DNA from: an uncultured Eubacteriales bacterium | GTDB taxonomy: Bacteria > Bacillota > Clostridia > Oscillospirales > Oscillospiraceae | Reading direction: 5' to 3' | Length of the DNA stretch: 36,365 nucleotides | Assembly: GCA_900554705.1 (NCBI GenBank) | Contig: USIH01000005.1 | Span: 1-36,365 of the forward strand | In this document: one piece after another, positions 12,300-20,267 of the stretch | How positions within the stretch are numbered: the first letter of the stretch is position 1 | Layout of the letters: each line of letters opens with the position of its first letter | The notes under the pieces: generated by a model | Seen by the model: the letters and a program-made list of their open reading frames with translations, nothing else | Databases searched by the model: none | Told to the model about the DNA's origin: nothing | Program-made: the position numbers and the translations under genes

Positions 12300-12393
12300 A
12301 CGTCCCGGCTTTTGATCGTCCCCTGCCGTCCGGGGTCTCACAAATAGGCGGCTTGCAAAAACGACAGGCGGAAGCCGGAAAGGATGGAGCGAC

Positions 12394-12594
12394 ATGAAGA
12401 ACTGGAAGAAATGGGCGAAGGCTGCGGCGGTGCGAGCGATCAAAACCGTGGCGCAGACGGCGGTCGGCGTGATCGGAGCGAGCGCGTTGATCTCGGAAGT
12501 CAATTGGCTGACGGTGGTATCGGCTGCGGGCCTTGCCGGCGTGGTGAGTTTGCTGACGAGCGTTGCCGGTCTGCCGGAATGCAAGGAGGCGTAA
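12394..12594 (+). CDS. Phage holin (Hol44 / Phage_holin_5_2 type)
   Basis: 66 aa, ATG 12394 after AAAGGATGGAGCGAC. The sequence (MKNWKKWAKAAAVRAIKTVA ... VGVIGASALISEVNWLTVVS ... GVVSLLTSVAGLPE) is characteristic of the Firmicute phage holin family Hol44, with two hydrophobic segments at about 21-35 and 38-58. Holins form membrane lesions that let the endolysin reach the wall. It is directly followed by the amidase, forming the lysis cassette. Confidence 0.9.
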   Translation: MKNWKKWAKAAAVRAIKTVAQTAVGVIGASALISEVNWLTVVSAAGLAGVVSLLTSVAGLPECKEA

Positions 12595-12597
12595 CCG

Positions 12598-13389
12598 ATG
12601 GAGATCATTCAGCGGTTTATCACCAAGAATCCGAGCTACTATGCCAATCAGGTACAGCAGGATTATCGGTATGCCGATTTCCAAAGGTACGGCGCGAAGG
12701 GTGCCGTCCTGCACAGCATCGGCGTGCAGCAGCCGTCGGCGCAGCTGATTGCAAACAATTTTGATAAGGGCACCGCAGAGGCATCCGTCCATGCCGTTTT
12801 GCAGGCGGACGGGCTGGTGGTGCAGACGATGCCGTGGAACTACCGGGCATGGCACGTCGGCGGCAGTGCAAACAACACGCATATCGGCGTTGAAATGACG
12901 GAGCCGGATTGCATCTGGTATGACGCGAAGAACGGCTACAAGGTACACATCAACGACTACGCCAAGGCGACCGCGTTTGTCAAGGCGACCTATGCTGTGG
13001 CGGTGGAGCTGTTTGCGCAGCTCTGCGCAGAAAACGGCTGGAATCCGCTGGAGGACGGCGTGATTCTATCGCACAAGGAGTGCCACGCAAGAGGCCTTGG
13101 CAGCAACCACGGCGACCCGGAACATCTGTGGGACGCGCTCAACACAGGCTACACAATGGACAAATTCCGCGCGGATGTCGCGGAGAAGATGGAGGAAGAA
13201 AACATGGTACGCTATCAGAAGGTCGAAGAGATGCCCGCGTGGGCGCAGCCTGAAATCCAGGAGCTGGTGGATGCCAATGCGCTGCGCGGCGACGAAAACG
13301 GCAACCTGAATTTGACCGAGGACATGATCCGGATGCTGATTATCAATAAGCGCTACGCCGAATCCGTGGGCTGCTGCAGGGGAAAGTAA
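12598..13389 (+). CDS. Endolysin, N-acetylmuramoyl-L-alanine amidase
   Basis: 263 aa. The Amidase_2 domain covers about residues 1-185: LHSIG with H39, AWHVGG with H86, HIGVEM with H95, and SHKECHARG ... NHGDPEHLW with H159, H171 and D173, which together supply the zinc site. It cleaves the bond between muramic acid and the stem peptide. Residues 199-263 (VRYQKVEEMPAWAQPEIQEL ... GNLNLTEDMIRMLIINKR) form a C-terminal module common in Clostridia phage lysins, probably for wall binding or oligomerisation. There is no signal peptide, so export depends on the holin 3 bases upstream. Confidence 0.93.
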   Translation: MEIIQRFITKNPSYYANQVQQDYRYADFQRYGAKGAVLHSIGVQQPSAQLIANNFDKGTAEASVHAVLQADGLVVQTMPWNYRAWHVGGSANNTHIGVEMTEPDCIWYDAKNGYKVHINDYAKATAFVKATYAVAVELFAQLCAENGWNPLEDGVILSHKECHARGLGSNHGDPEHLWDALNTGYTMDKFRADVAEKMEEENMVRYQKVEEMPAWAQPEIQELVDANALRGDENGNLNLTEDMIRMLIINKRYAESVGCCRGK

Positions 13390-13408
13390 GAATCGTGGGG
13401 CCGTGGGT

Positions 13409-13436
13409 GGCGGGCTGAGGGCAGCCCGCCCTACGG
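13409..13436 (+). repeat. REP-like palindrome, family 2, copy 1
   Basis: GGCGGGCT, loop GAGGGC, AGCCCGCC followed by CTACGG. The same layout with compensating changes occurs at 20389-20416, also ending CCCGCCCTACGG. Such elements are scattered between genes in gut Clostridia genomes. Here it follows the lysis cassette and may also act as a weak terminator. Confidence 0.7.
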
Positions 13437-13476
13437 AGAGGAAGGGCCTCTTGTGCGAGAGGCAAATTTGTAAATG

Positions 13477-13523
13477 ACAGGCGACCATACCTGTTGAATT
13501 TATCACCCGCCGACCATAGCGGG
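13477..13523 (+). other. Twin hairpins with identical 8-base loops
   Basis: ACAGG-CGACCATA-CCTGT (13477-13494) and CCCGC-CGACCATA-GCGGG (13506-13523). The stems differ at nearly every position yet both pair perfectly, while the loop is identical, which is the pattern of selection on RNA structure plus loop sequence. They lie in the 147-bp gap before the scaffold gene, the second just ahead of its ribosome site (GGAAGGAG). A third hairpin, GCCTCT/AGAGGC (13446-13463), has a different loop. Confidence 0.7.
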
Positions 13524-13536
13524 GGAAGGAGAACGT

Positions 13537-14415
13537 ATGTTTTACGTAGCTGACGACAACGAGAAGGACATTGACTTGTCTGAGACCGAAGAATTGGAAG
13601 ACACGGACGACCTGGAAGACGGCGACGAGCCGGACGACGGGGAGGACGAAGCGGACGACAGCGCAGAGGACGACGGCGCTGACGAGGACGGCGACGAGGG
13701 CGAAGAGGACGACAGCGGGGAGCCGCAGGGCGATGACGGTGCTGCGGACGACGGAGAGAAATTCCCCGTGAAGTGGCTCGACGAAACCAAGGAGCTGACC
13801 AGAGAGGAAGTCATCCGATATGCACAAAAGGGCATGGATTACGACCGCACGAAGCAAGCGCTTCACGCCTTGCGCGAGGAAGCGGATGCACTGCGGGCGT
13901 TTAAGGCCGAGCATGAGGCGCAGATCGAGGAGCTGACGGCCTATCTGAAGGAATCCGGCAAGGCCAGCCTGAACGACGTGTTGGACGACCTGCGGGTCAG
14001 CGAACTGATCGGCAAGGGCGACAGCGCAGACCTTGCGCGGGAGAAAATACGCGCGGCGCGTCTGGAGCGGCAGTTAGCGGCGAACACGCAGCGGCAGACC
14101 GAGCAGGACGAGGGCAAACGGAAGGCACAGGCCGACCTTGAGGCTTTCCAGAAGGAATATCCGGACGTGAAGGTCGACGAGGCGCTGCTCAAAGAGCTTG
14201 GCGACGACCTCAAGGCGACGGGGAACCTGACCCGCGCCTATGAGAAGATGCAGCGGCGAAAACTGGAAGCGGACAATGCTGCGCTGCGCAAGCAGATCGA
14301 AGACGACAAGCAGAAGGCCAGCAACAAACGGCGCACGACCGGAAGTCAGAAGAGCTCCGGCAGTGTGTCGGGCAAGCGCGACCCGCTGCTGGCGGCGCTT
14401 CTCTCGGACGACTGA
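13537..14415 (+). CDS. Scaffolding protein
   Basis: 292 aa, ATG 13537 after GGGGAAGGAGAACGT. Residues 5-75 are an extreme Asp/Glu run. Residues 76-105 (FPVKWLDETKELTREEVIRY) begin a helical part, followed by long coiled coils (residues 105-262). The C-terminus is basic then acidic (KRDPLLAALLSDD). Acidic, coiled-coil proteins placed immediately upstream of the coat protein are phage scaffolds that guide procapsid assembly and leave before packaging. Sequence identity is low in this class, so the call rests on composition and position. Confidence 0.8.
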   Translation: MFYVADDNEKDIDLSETEELEDTDDLEDGDEPDDGEDEADDSAEDDGADEDGDEGEEDDSGEPQGDDGAADDGEKFPVKWLDETKELTREEVIRYAQKGMDYDRTKQALHALREEADALRAFKAEHEAQIEELTAYLKESGKASLNDVLDDLRVSELIGKGDSADLAREKIRAARLERQLAANTQRQTEQDEGKRKAQADLEAFQKEYPDVKVDEALLKELGDDLKATGNLTRAYEKMQRRKLEADNAALRKQIEDDKQKASNKRRTTGSQKSSGSVSGKRDPLLAALLSDD

Positions 14416-14423
14416 TGCCATGC

Positions 14424-14464
14424 CCTTCGCTTGTACCCGCTGCGGCGGGATAAGACGAAGGAGA
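14424..14464 (+). promoter_or_regulatory. Hairpin covering the coat-protein ribosome site
   Basis: CCTTCGCTT (14424-14432) pairs with AAG and CGAAGG (14452-14461) with one bulged A. Inside is CCCGC-TGCG-GCGGG (14436-14449). The closing strand CGAAGGAG contains the Shine-Dalgarno of the coat gene, so its AAGG is in the stem. This could limit coat translation until ribosomes leaving the scaffold gene, 8 bases upstream, open it. Confidence 0.55.
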
Positions 14465-14471
14465 ATGATTT

Positions 14472-15545
14472 ATGGCAGTTATCAATCTGAAGCACAACTA
14501 CGCGAAGGGCATTGAAACGCGCTTCGCACATGATTCCGTGACGGAGGCTTGCTTCTCGAAGGAGCTGGACGTCGAATTCCACGGCGTGAAATCCGTGACG
14601 GTTTCCCACAACGGCCTTGCGCCGGTCAACGACTACGTCCGCAGCGGCGACAACCGCTTCGGCACCGTCAACGAGCTGGACGACTACGAACAGGAGTTCG
14701 TCATGACGCAGGACAAGTCGTCCACGTGGTCGATCGACGAAGGCAACCAGAAGGAACAGTACAACCAGAAGCAGGCCGGCCAGACCCTGAAGGAGCAGTG
14801 GCGTCAGGTCTACACCCCGATGATCGACAAGTACCGCATCCAGAAGTGGGCGGACGGTGCCGGCGTGGTGGAGGAAATGACCGCCGCTCCGACCAAGAGC
14901 AACATCATCGAGACGATGCTCGGCATGGATATCGCGATGGACGATGCCGGCGTTCCTGAGGAAGGCCGCTTCTTCTACGTGCCGTCCACGTACTACAAGC
15001 TGTTCCTGCTTTCCGACGAGTTCCAGAAGGCCGACGCGCTGCTCATCAAGGCGCTGGGCAAGAAGACCGTCGGCACGCTGTTCGGCAAGGTCGCGGTCAA
15101 GTGTGTCCCGCCCTCCTGGATGCCGACCGGCGTGTATCTCATGGAGGTCTACAAGGGCGCTGCCATCAGCCCCGTGAAGCTCCAGAAGCTGCGCGTGCTG
15201 ACCGAGCAGCGCGGCATTGACGGCGACGTGGTCGAGATGCGCGTCATTTACGACGCGTTCGTGCGCGGCACGAAGGCTGAGGGTATCGCACTCAAGGTCA
15301 AGAGCGGCACGGCGGTTGCGACCCCGACCATCACCTTCGCGGCCAACGTGGCGACGATGGCGAGCACGACCTCCGGCGCGACGATCATGTATACCACCGA
15401 CGGCGGCGACCCGCGCTACAGCAAGCACGCGCTGGTCTACAACGCTGATAGCAAGCCGACCATTGCCGCCGGCGCGACCGTTCGCGCGGCAGCGAAGAAG
15501 AACGGCATGTTCCAGTCCGGCGTTGCGGAAGCGAAGAACTCTTAA
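14472..15545 (+). CDS. Major capsid protein with C-terminal Ig-like domain
   Basis: 357 aa. Residues 1-275 have the pattern of phage coat proteins in this position (KGIETRFAHDSVTEACFSKE ... NDYVRSGDNRFGTVNELDDY ... YVPSTYYKLFLLSDEFQKAD ... SWMPTGVYLMEVYKGAAISP ... IDGDVVEMRVIYDAFVRGTK), consistent with the HK97 fold. Residues 278-357 (TPTITFAANVATMASTTSGA ... YTTDGGDPRYSKHALVYNAD ... GATVRAAAKKNGMFQSG) match the chitobiase/hexosaminidase C-terminal (CHB_HEX_C_1) Ig-like domain. It probably projects from the capsid surface. It is the usual second gene of a scaffold-coat pair and ends at a hairpin terminator. Confidence 0.88.
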   Translation: MAVINLKHNYAKGIETRFAHDSVTEACFSKELDVEFHGVKSVTVSHNGLAPVNDYVRSGDNRFGTVNELDDYEQEFVMTQDKSSTWSIDEGNQKEQYNQKQAGQTLKEQWRQVYTPMIDKYRIQKWADGAGVVEEMTAAPTKSNIIETMLGMDIAMDDAGVPEEGRFFYVPSTYYKLFLLSDEFQKADALLIKALGKKTVGTLFGKVAVKCVPPSWMPTGVYLMEVYKGAAISPVKLQKLRVLTEQRGIDGDVVEMRVIYDAFVRGTKAEGIALKVKSGTAVATPTITFAANVATMASTTSGATIMYTTDGGDPRYSKHALVYNADSKPTIAAGATVRAAAKKNGMFQSGVAEAKNS

Positions 15546-15550
15546 ATCTG

Positions 15551-15580
15551 ATAGCCCCGGAGCAATCCGGGGCTATTTCC
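15551..15580 (+). terminator. Hairpin after the coat protein gene
   Basis: A perfect 10-bp stem (ATAGCCCCGG / CCGGGGCTAT) with loop AGCAAT, followed by only a short TTT. It is probably a partial terminator or RNA-stabilising end that raises coat mRNA relative to the downstream portal genes. Confidence 0.7.
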
Positions 15581-15594
15581 AAATGAGGTGAATT

Positions 15595-15984
15595 ATGGCA
15601 ATCAACATTCTTTTATGCGTGATGGGGCTGCTGCTTCTGGCAATTGTCTATCTCGCGGGGAAGCTGAACAGACTGGAGCTGGTGCAGCGGCGGCAGAACG
15701 CCGACGTGACGCAGCAGCTGCTGGAGCTGGAAACGGCCTACGACGACCGCATCGGAAGGCTGGAGGAATCGACCGAGCTGGACGGGCTGCGGGAGGAGGT
15801 CGTTGCGCTGCGCAAAGAGGTTGAAACGCTGCACAAGCAGGTGGACGAGGCGATTTTGCCGGACGATTCCACCGCCCGCAAGGCAAAGGAGCAGATCGAC
15901 GCGTTCAATGCGGGCGTGTATAACATTCTGTCCTACCACGGAAGGCAGCGGAAACCGGAGGTGACGGACGATGACGAAGAATAA
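15595..15984 (+). CDS. Membrane-anchored coiled-coil protein, 129 aa
   Basis: One N-terminal TM segment (AINILLCVMGLLLLAIVYLA, residues 2-21) followed by a long coiled coil to about residue 85 (LEESTELDGLREEVVALRKE). The tail is polar with acidic end residues (VTDDDEE). The topology suggests a type I-like anchor with the coil inside the cell. A role in assembly or lysis is possible, but its placement between coat and portal is unusual for a membrane protein. It overlaps the portal gene by 14 bases. Confidence 0.75.
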   Translation: MAINILLCVMGLLLLAIVYLAGKLNRLELVQRRQNADVTQQLLELETAYDDRIGRLEESTELDGLREEVVALRKEVETLHKQVDEAILPDDSTARKAKEQIDAFNAGVYNILSYHGRQRKPEVTDDDEE

Positions 15985-17656
15985 GAAGCCGACGGTAGAA
16001 TCCGTCTGGAAGAAATATAACCGCGGCGTGGAGTTCAAGCAGCAGCTCGGGCTTTATGACACGGTACAGGAGAACGAGAAGTTCTTCGTTGGGGATCAGT
16101 GGTCCGGCGTGCAGGCGAACGGGCTGCCGACGCCGGTATTCAACTTCATGAAGCGCGTGACGATGTTCCAAGTGGCGACGATCACAAGCGACAATATCGC
16201 CGCGCGCGTGACGCCGCTGGTGGCGACGAAGGATCGCAGCAAGCTGGAGCTTGAGCGGATCGCGGCGATGGTGAACGACCAGCTTGCCATGGTGTTTGAG
16301 CGAAACAAGATCCCCGCGCTGCTACGCGTGTACGCAAGAAACGCAGCGGTGGACGGCGACAGCTGCACCTACACCTACTTTGACACGGACGTTCCCAACG
16401 GGCAGGACGTGCCCGGCGAGATCGTGACGGAAATCATCGAAAACACGCGCGTCCACTTTGGCAACCCGAATTCCCGCGACGTGCAGAGTCAGCCGTACAT
16501 CATCTTCTCCCGTCGCCTGCCGCTGGAGGATGTGCAGTGGATGGCAGAGGAAAACGGCTGCTCGGAGGCAGAGATCGAAAACATCAAGCCGGACGAGGAC
16601 AGCTTCTATTCCGAGATGGACAGCCTGAACGACCGGCGCGTGACGACGCTGCTGTATCTGTGGCGCGACCGGGAGACCAAGCGCATTCACAAATTCGAAT
16701 GCACCCACGACGTGGTGATCTCCAAGGACACGGATACCAAGCTGACGCTGTACCCGGTGACGTGGCTGTGCTGGGACTACATTCAGGATTCCATGCACGG
16801 ACAGGCCTCCATTACGGGGCTGATCCCGAATCAGGTGTTCATCAACCGCCTGTTTGCAATGACGATGATCTCCCTGATGACGACGGCCTATCCGAAGATC
16901 ATCTACGACAAGACGCGGCTGCCCGGCGGGTGGGATTCGCGCGTCGGCGCGGCGATTGCCGTCAACGGCGGCGACGTGACGAACATTGCGAAGATTATGG
17001 ACCCGGCGCAGATTTCGCCGCAGATTGCACAGTTTATCGAGCTGGCCATTGACTACACGCAGAATTTCCTGGGGGCATCCGATGTTGCGATGGGCGATGC
17101 AAGACCCGACAACACATCAGCTATCGTTGCATTGCAGCGAGCGGCGAACACGCCTTTGGAGCTGACGAAGCAGAATCTTTATCAATCCATCGAGGATCTG
17201 TGCAAAATCTACCTTGACCAGATGCGGGCGTTCTACGGCACGCGGGTTGTGGAGCTGAAGGGCTTGGAGGAGGCGGCGGAGCAGCCGTTCGGGATTCCGC
17301 TGGACGACATGACGTTTATGCAGGAGTTTGACTTCTCTACGCTGAAGGACTTCCCAACGGCGGTGCGGACGGACGTTGGCGCGTCGTCGTACTGGTCGGA
17401 GATCGCATCGATGCAGACGCTGGACAATCTGCTGATGCAGGGCAAGATCGGGCTGGTGGAGTATCTCGAGCGCGTGCCGAGCGGGTACGTTTCCAAGCGG
17501 CAGGAGCTGCTGGACTGGGCAAAGCAGCAGCAGACCATGGCACAGATGGCGCAGATGGCGCCGATGCAGCCGGAGCAGAGCGCCGACGAGCTGCCGGTTC
17601 GCCCCGGCGCGGGCAACGGCGCATTACAACGGGCAATCGCCAATGGAGGGACGTAA
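15971..17656 (+). CDS. Portal protein (P22-like)
   Basis: 561 aa. The N-terminal region (YNRGVEFKQQLGLYDTVQEN ... FFVGDQWSGVQANGLPTPVF) and the central part (GLIPNQVFINRLFAMTMISL ... PKIIYDKTRLPGG) are typical of P22-type portal proteins. So is the hallmark helix region FLGASDVAMGDARPDNTSAI VALQRA. The protein forms the dodecameric ring at the unique capsid vertex through which DNA enters and leaves. It is shorter than the 725-residue P22 portal, lacking most of the C-terminal barrel. The Gln/Met-rich tail (QQQTMAQMAQMAPMQPEQ) is probably disordered. Confidence 0.92.
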   Translation: MTKNKKPTVESVWKKYNRGVEFKQQLGLYDTVQENEKFFVGDQWSGVQANGLPTPVFNFMKRVTMFQVATITSDNIAARVTPLVATKDRSKLELERIAAMVNDQLAMVFERNKIPALLRVYARNAAVDGDSCTYTYFDTDVPNGQDVPGEIVTEIIENTRVHFGNPNSRDVQSQPYIIFSRRLPLEDVQWMAEENGCSEAEIENIKPDEDSFYSEMDSLNDRRVTTLLYLWRDRETKRIHKFECTHDVVISKDTDTKLTLYPVTWLCWDYIQDSMHGQASITGLIPNQVFINRLFAMTMISLMTTAYPKIIYDKTRLPGGWDSRVGAAIAVNGGDVTNIAKIMDPAQISPQIAQFIELAIDYTQNFLGASDVAMGDARPDNTSAIVALQRAANTPLELTKQNLYQSIEDLCKIYLDQMRAFYGTRVVELKGLEEAAEQPFGIPLDDMTFMQEFDFSTLKDFPTAVRTDVGASSYWSEIASMQTLDNLLMQGKIGLVEYLERVPSGYVSKRQELLDWAKQQQTMAQMAQMAPMQPEQSADELPVRPGAGNGALQRAIANGGT

Positions 17657-19183
17657 ATGAGCTTACCGAAAATGACAACGGCTGTGAACAACATTTCGCA
17701 GCTTGACACAAGACCGAACGCGGTCAACGGGCTGACGGCGGATCAGCTCAAGGCCGAGTTCGACAAGGGGCCGGAGGCCATTAAGAGGTTTCTGAACGAG
17801 GTGCTGATACCGGCGCTGGACGGCGCGATCACGCTGGATGCGCTCGGCGCCGTGCCGAAAACGCGGACGGTGGCGTGGAAGGCACTGAGCGAGGATATCC
17901 TGCTGGACGCGAGCGACATTGATTACGAGGCGACCATTGATGGGACGCAGGTGGAGGATGTCGAGACGGCGCTGGGGGCACTGAAGAATGCAAAGAGTAC
18001 GGTGACGTTTGCCGTAACGAAGAATGCAAACGGGACGTTTACTGCGGGCAAGACCTTCGCGCAGCTCAAGGCGGCGTATGATGCCGGGAAGGGACTGCTC
18101 TGCGTTTACGATAACGGGGCCGGTACGATGTGGCTGCCGATTGGTTATGAGTCAGAATCCGCAATCAACTTCGTGAAATACACAGAAGTTGAGCAGGACG
18201 ATTATCAATTGGTGTGGCTGCAAGTAACAGACAAAGACGTTTGGCAAGAATTTTCGGAGCACGTCAATGCGGAGAGCATCGCGTATTCTGGGACCATCGA
18301 CGGAACGGCGGTGCAGGATGTGGACGCAGCGCTGGACGCGCTGAATGCGAAGAAGGATGTGGCGGTGTTTTCTGCCACGCTGTCCGGCGAAACGCTGAGC
18401 AGCGCGGCGACGTTCCCGGAAATCTCGGCGGCGTACAGCGCCGGGAAGCAGGTGCTTCTGAAGGTGCTTGCCTCCGGCGGGGCTTACTGGCTGCTGCCGC
18501 TGGTGCGGCTCTTGGGCGGCATGGTTGCTTCGTTTGCTGCATGGGTAAGCGATTCGAGGCTTGCAGTCGCGACGCTGAGCTACAGCGCGGCAAGCACACC
18601 GCCGGTAAATGCATGGTCGCTGACGCAGGTTCCGCTTTCGGCGGAAAGCGTGGCTTATTCCGGCAAGGTCGGGTCTGGCACGGTGGCGAACGTCAAGGCG
18701 GCGCTGGATGGGCTGGCGATTGGCAAGCCGCTGGACATGACGGCGGATTATGTGGCTAGTGGGGCGGAAACCGTTTCAGAATGGGCTACGATGGCGAAGG
18801 TCGTCAACGGCGTTGCGAGTACGACGGAATATCGGGTCGCGCCGGGGCGGTATTATATCGGCGGCGGAGGCTCGTCGCGGGGTTGGGTCGTGGACATCAT
18901 TGCCTTTTCGAGCCCGCCCCATAGGGCGGTTATTGCATTCGGCGGCGGCGGCGAGCCGTGTCCTCTGTTCGAAACGACCGTGACCTATACAGTGGGAGAC
19001 AGCGGCGTTTCCAAGTCCGGCATCTCCATTTATGGCGATGACCCCGGCCTTGTGAAATGGTATGGGGACAACTACAGGCTTGTCCCGGGACCGACAAACG
19101 ATGAAGGGAAATTCCTGAAGTGTAATGGCTACGGCAGCATGGAATGGGTGAATCTGCCAACGTATGACGGAGGTGTATCATGA
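17657..19183 (+). CDS. Tail fibre or receptor-binding protein with repeats
   Basis: 508 aa. After a 50-residue N-terminal adaptor region, a module is repeated three times at about 120-residue spacing. It reads IDYEATIDGTQVEDVETALG (near 89), IAYSGTIDGTAVQDVDAALD (near 208) and VAYSGKVGSGTVANVKAALD (near 332). The first two are followed by a strand-rich block containing F-x-(E/Q)-(I/L)-x-AAY-x-AGK. The C-terminal 130 residues are rich in Gly and aromatics (YYIGGGGSSRGW) and probably bind the receptor. The layout is that of gut-phage fibres that vary by repeat number. It has its own ribosome site (GGAGGGACGTAA). Confidence 0.7.
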   Translation: MSLPKMTTAVNNISQLDTRPNAVNGLTADQLKAEFDKGPEAIKRFLNEVLIPALDGAITLDALGAVPKTRTVAWKALSEDILLDASDIDYEATIDGTQVEDVETALGALKNAKSTVTFAVTKNANGTFTAGKTFAQLKAAYDAGKGLLCVYDNGAGTMWLPIGYESESAINFVKYTEVEQDDYQLVWLQVTDKDVWQEFSEHVNAESIAYSGTIDGTAVQDVDAALDALNAKKDVAVFSATLSGETLSSAATFPEISAAYSAGKQVLLKVLASGGAYWLLPLVRLLGGMVASFAAWVSDSRLAVATLSYSAASTPPVNAWSLTQVPLSAESVAYSGKVGSGTVANVKAALDGLAIGKPLDMTADYVASGAETVSEWATMAKVVNGVASTTEYRVAPGRYYIGGGGSSRGWVVDIIAFSSPPHRAVIAFGGGGEPCPLFETTVTYTVGDSGVSKSGISIYGDDPGLVKWYGDNYRLVPGPTNDEGKFLKCNGYGSMEWVNLPTYDGGVS

Positions 19184-19704
19184 GCGTATCGATCAAGTAT
19201 AAGGGAAGCGAGATCGCCGCGCTGACGGCGACCGGAACAAAGACGCTGAACACCGAGGGGAAATACTGCGAGGGGGATATCGTCGTTGAGAACACCGAGA
19301 GCGGCGGCTCCACCAGCGAAACGTGGGTGCTGGGAAAAACCTTCACGATGCCGTCGGGTCTCTCGTTTTCTGCTGAGTTTGTATCTAACGGGACGACGTT
19401 TCAAAGTATTGCGAAAAACGGTCCCGCCTTGGTTTATGACAGCACAACGGTCGCTACGGGCAACATACAAGCTGTTTTTTCGTGGCGGAATGAGGCCTAC
19501 CGTAAGCTGACCTTTACCGCCGCGCCGACTGGTGATTTGCTGACATGGCTTACGGCAAACGGAACGAAGCAGGAAGCCGACCTCGCGGTGCAGCCGTCGA
19601 AGGATGTCACGGTCACGGCGAACGGGGAAGTCGAGATTACGCCGGATGCGCCGTATGACGTGATAAAGAAGGTCAATCTGGTCGTGGAGGTCGCCAATGA
19701 GTGA
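19180..19704 (+). CDS. Fibre-associated structural protein, 174 aa
   Basis: Overlaps the upstream stop (ATGA). The first 40 residues (SIKYKGSEIAALTATGTKTL ... GKYCEGDIVVEN) and the last 40 (KDVTVTANGEVEITPDAPYD ... KVNLVVEV) carry the same short strand module found in many gut-phage tail and fibre proteins. Between them is a single all-beta domain. It probably sits at the fibre tip or acts as a chaperone for the preceding fibre. Precise role unknown. Confidence 0.6.
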   Translation: MSVSIKYKGSEIAALTATGTKTLNTEGKYCEGDIVVENTESGGSTSETWVLGKTFTMPSGLSFSAEFVSNGTTFQSIAKNGPALVYDSTTVATGNIQAVFSWRNEAYRKLTFTAAPTGDLLTWLTANGTKQEADLAVQPSKDVTVTANGEVEITPDAPYDVIKKVNLVVEVANE

Positions 19705-20074
19705 AACGGTTTTAGTGGCGCTGATTGCCGCCGGTGGGACGATCCTCGGTGCGGGGCTGACGGCGGTCGGGGCGTATGTGCTGTATTGGCGCAAGCATAA
19801 GGACAGCCGAAGGGACGCGCAGGAGGACAGAAGCGACAACGTGACCAAGGCGCTGCGGTATCTGATGCTGTATGTGATCGAGGAGCGCGGCAAGGAGCTG
19901 ATTGCGCTCGGCTACGCAACGTTTGAGCAGAGAAGAAGGCTGCGGCACTGGCACGAGCTGTATCACGGCGGGCTTGGCGGCAACGGAGACGCAAAGCAGC
20001 TGATGGACACGGTGAATGCCCTGCCGTATGAGCCGGAGGAAACGGAGGGACGCGGCCATGACGCGGGAGTATGA
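19697..20074 (+). CDS. Small membrane protein next to fibre genes, 125 aa
   Basis: N-terminal TM segment (SETVLVALIAAGGTILGAGL ... GAYVLYW, residues 2-30), a basic stop-transfer (RKHKDSRRD), then a helical cytoplasmic domain (ALRYLMLYVIEERGKELIAL). Similar one-TM proteins are often placed between phage tail genes and lysis genes and are called holin-like. A separate holin already exists at 12394, so this could be an accessory lysis protein. It overlaps neighbours on both sides. Confidence 0.65.
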   Translation: MSETVLVALIAAGGTILGAGLTAVGAYVLYWRKHKDSRRDAQEDRSDNVTKALRYLMLYVIEERGKELIALGYATFEQRRRLRHWHELYHGGLGGNGDAKQLMDTVNALPYEPEETEGRGHDAGV

Positions 20075-20267
20075 GTTTGCGGCGCTGATCTACGATGAGG
20101 AAAAGCATGAGATTCACTGCGCGGCCTGCGGACGGGTCGTTGCACCGACGAAGGTGATCTACAAGGCCGGTGGACGGTGGGTGTGCGGCAAATGCCTGCC
20201 GGGCTTTGGAGATACGCCGACGCAATGCACCCTGTGCTCGACGGCAAAGGCGGCGGCGGAGCGGTGA
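20058..20267 (+). CDS. Zinc-ribbon protein, 69 aa
   Basis: ATG 20058 follows GGAGGGACGCGGCC. Three C-x2-C pairs (CAACGRV, CGKCLPG, CTLCSTA) indicate one or two zinc sites, and the family is unknown. It is the last gene before a cluster of palindromic repeats (20268-20416) that separates it from the terminase gene. Confidence 0.65.
   Translation: MTREYEFAALIYDEEKHEIHCAACGRVVAPTKVIYKAGGRWVCGKCLPGFGDTPTQCTLCSTAKAAAER

Noticed and set aside
12226..12300. Resemblance of GGTGAAAATCCGG and GGTGCGAGTCC to a cobalamin riboswitch
   Set aside because: The other conserved blocks of that riboswitch (including the B12 box) are missing and the downstream gene is a holin. The match is to the T-loop-like part only.
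11357..12301. 314-codon minus-strand frame across the T-loop region
   Set aside because: Pro/Arg/Ser-rich with no ribosome site. It is antisense to the 11684 gene and the structured RNA.
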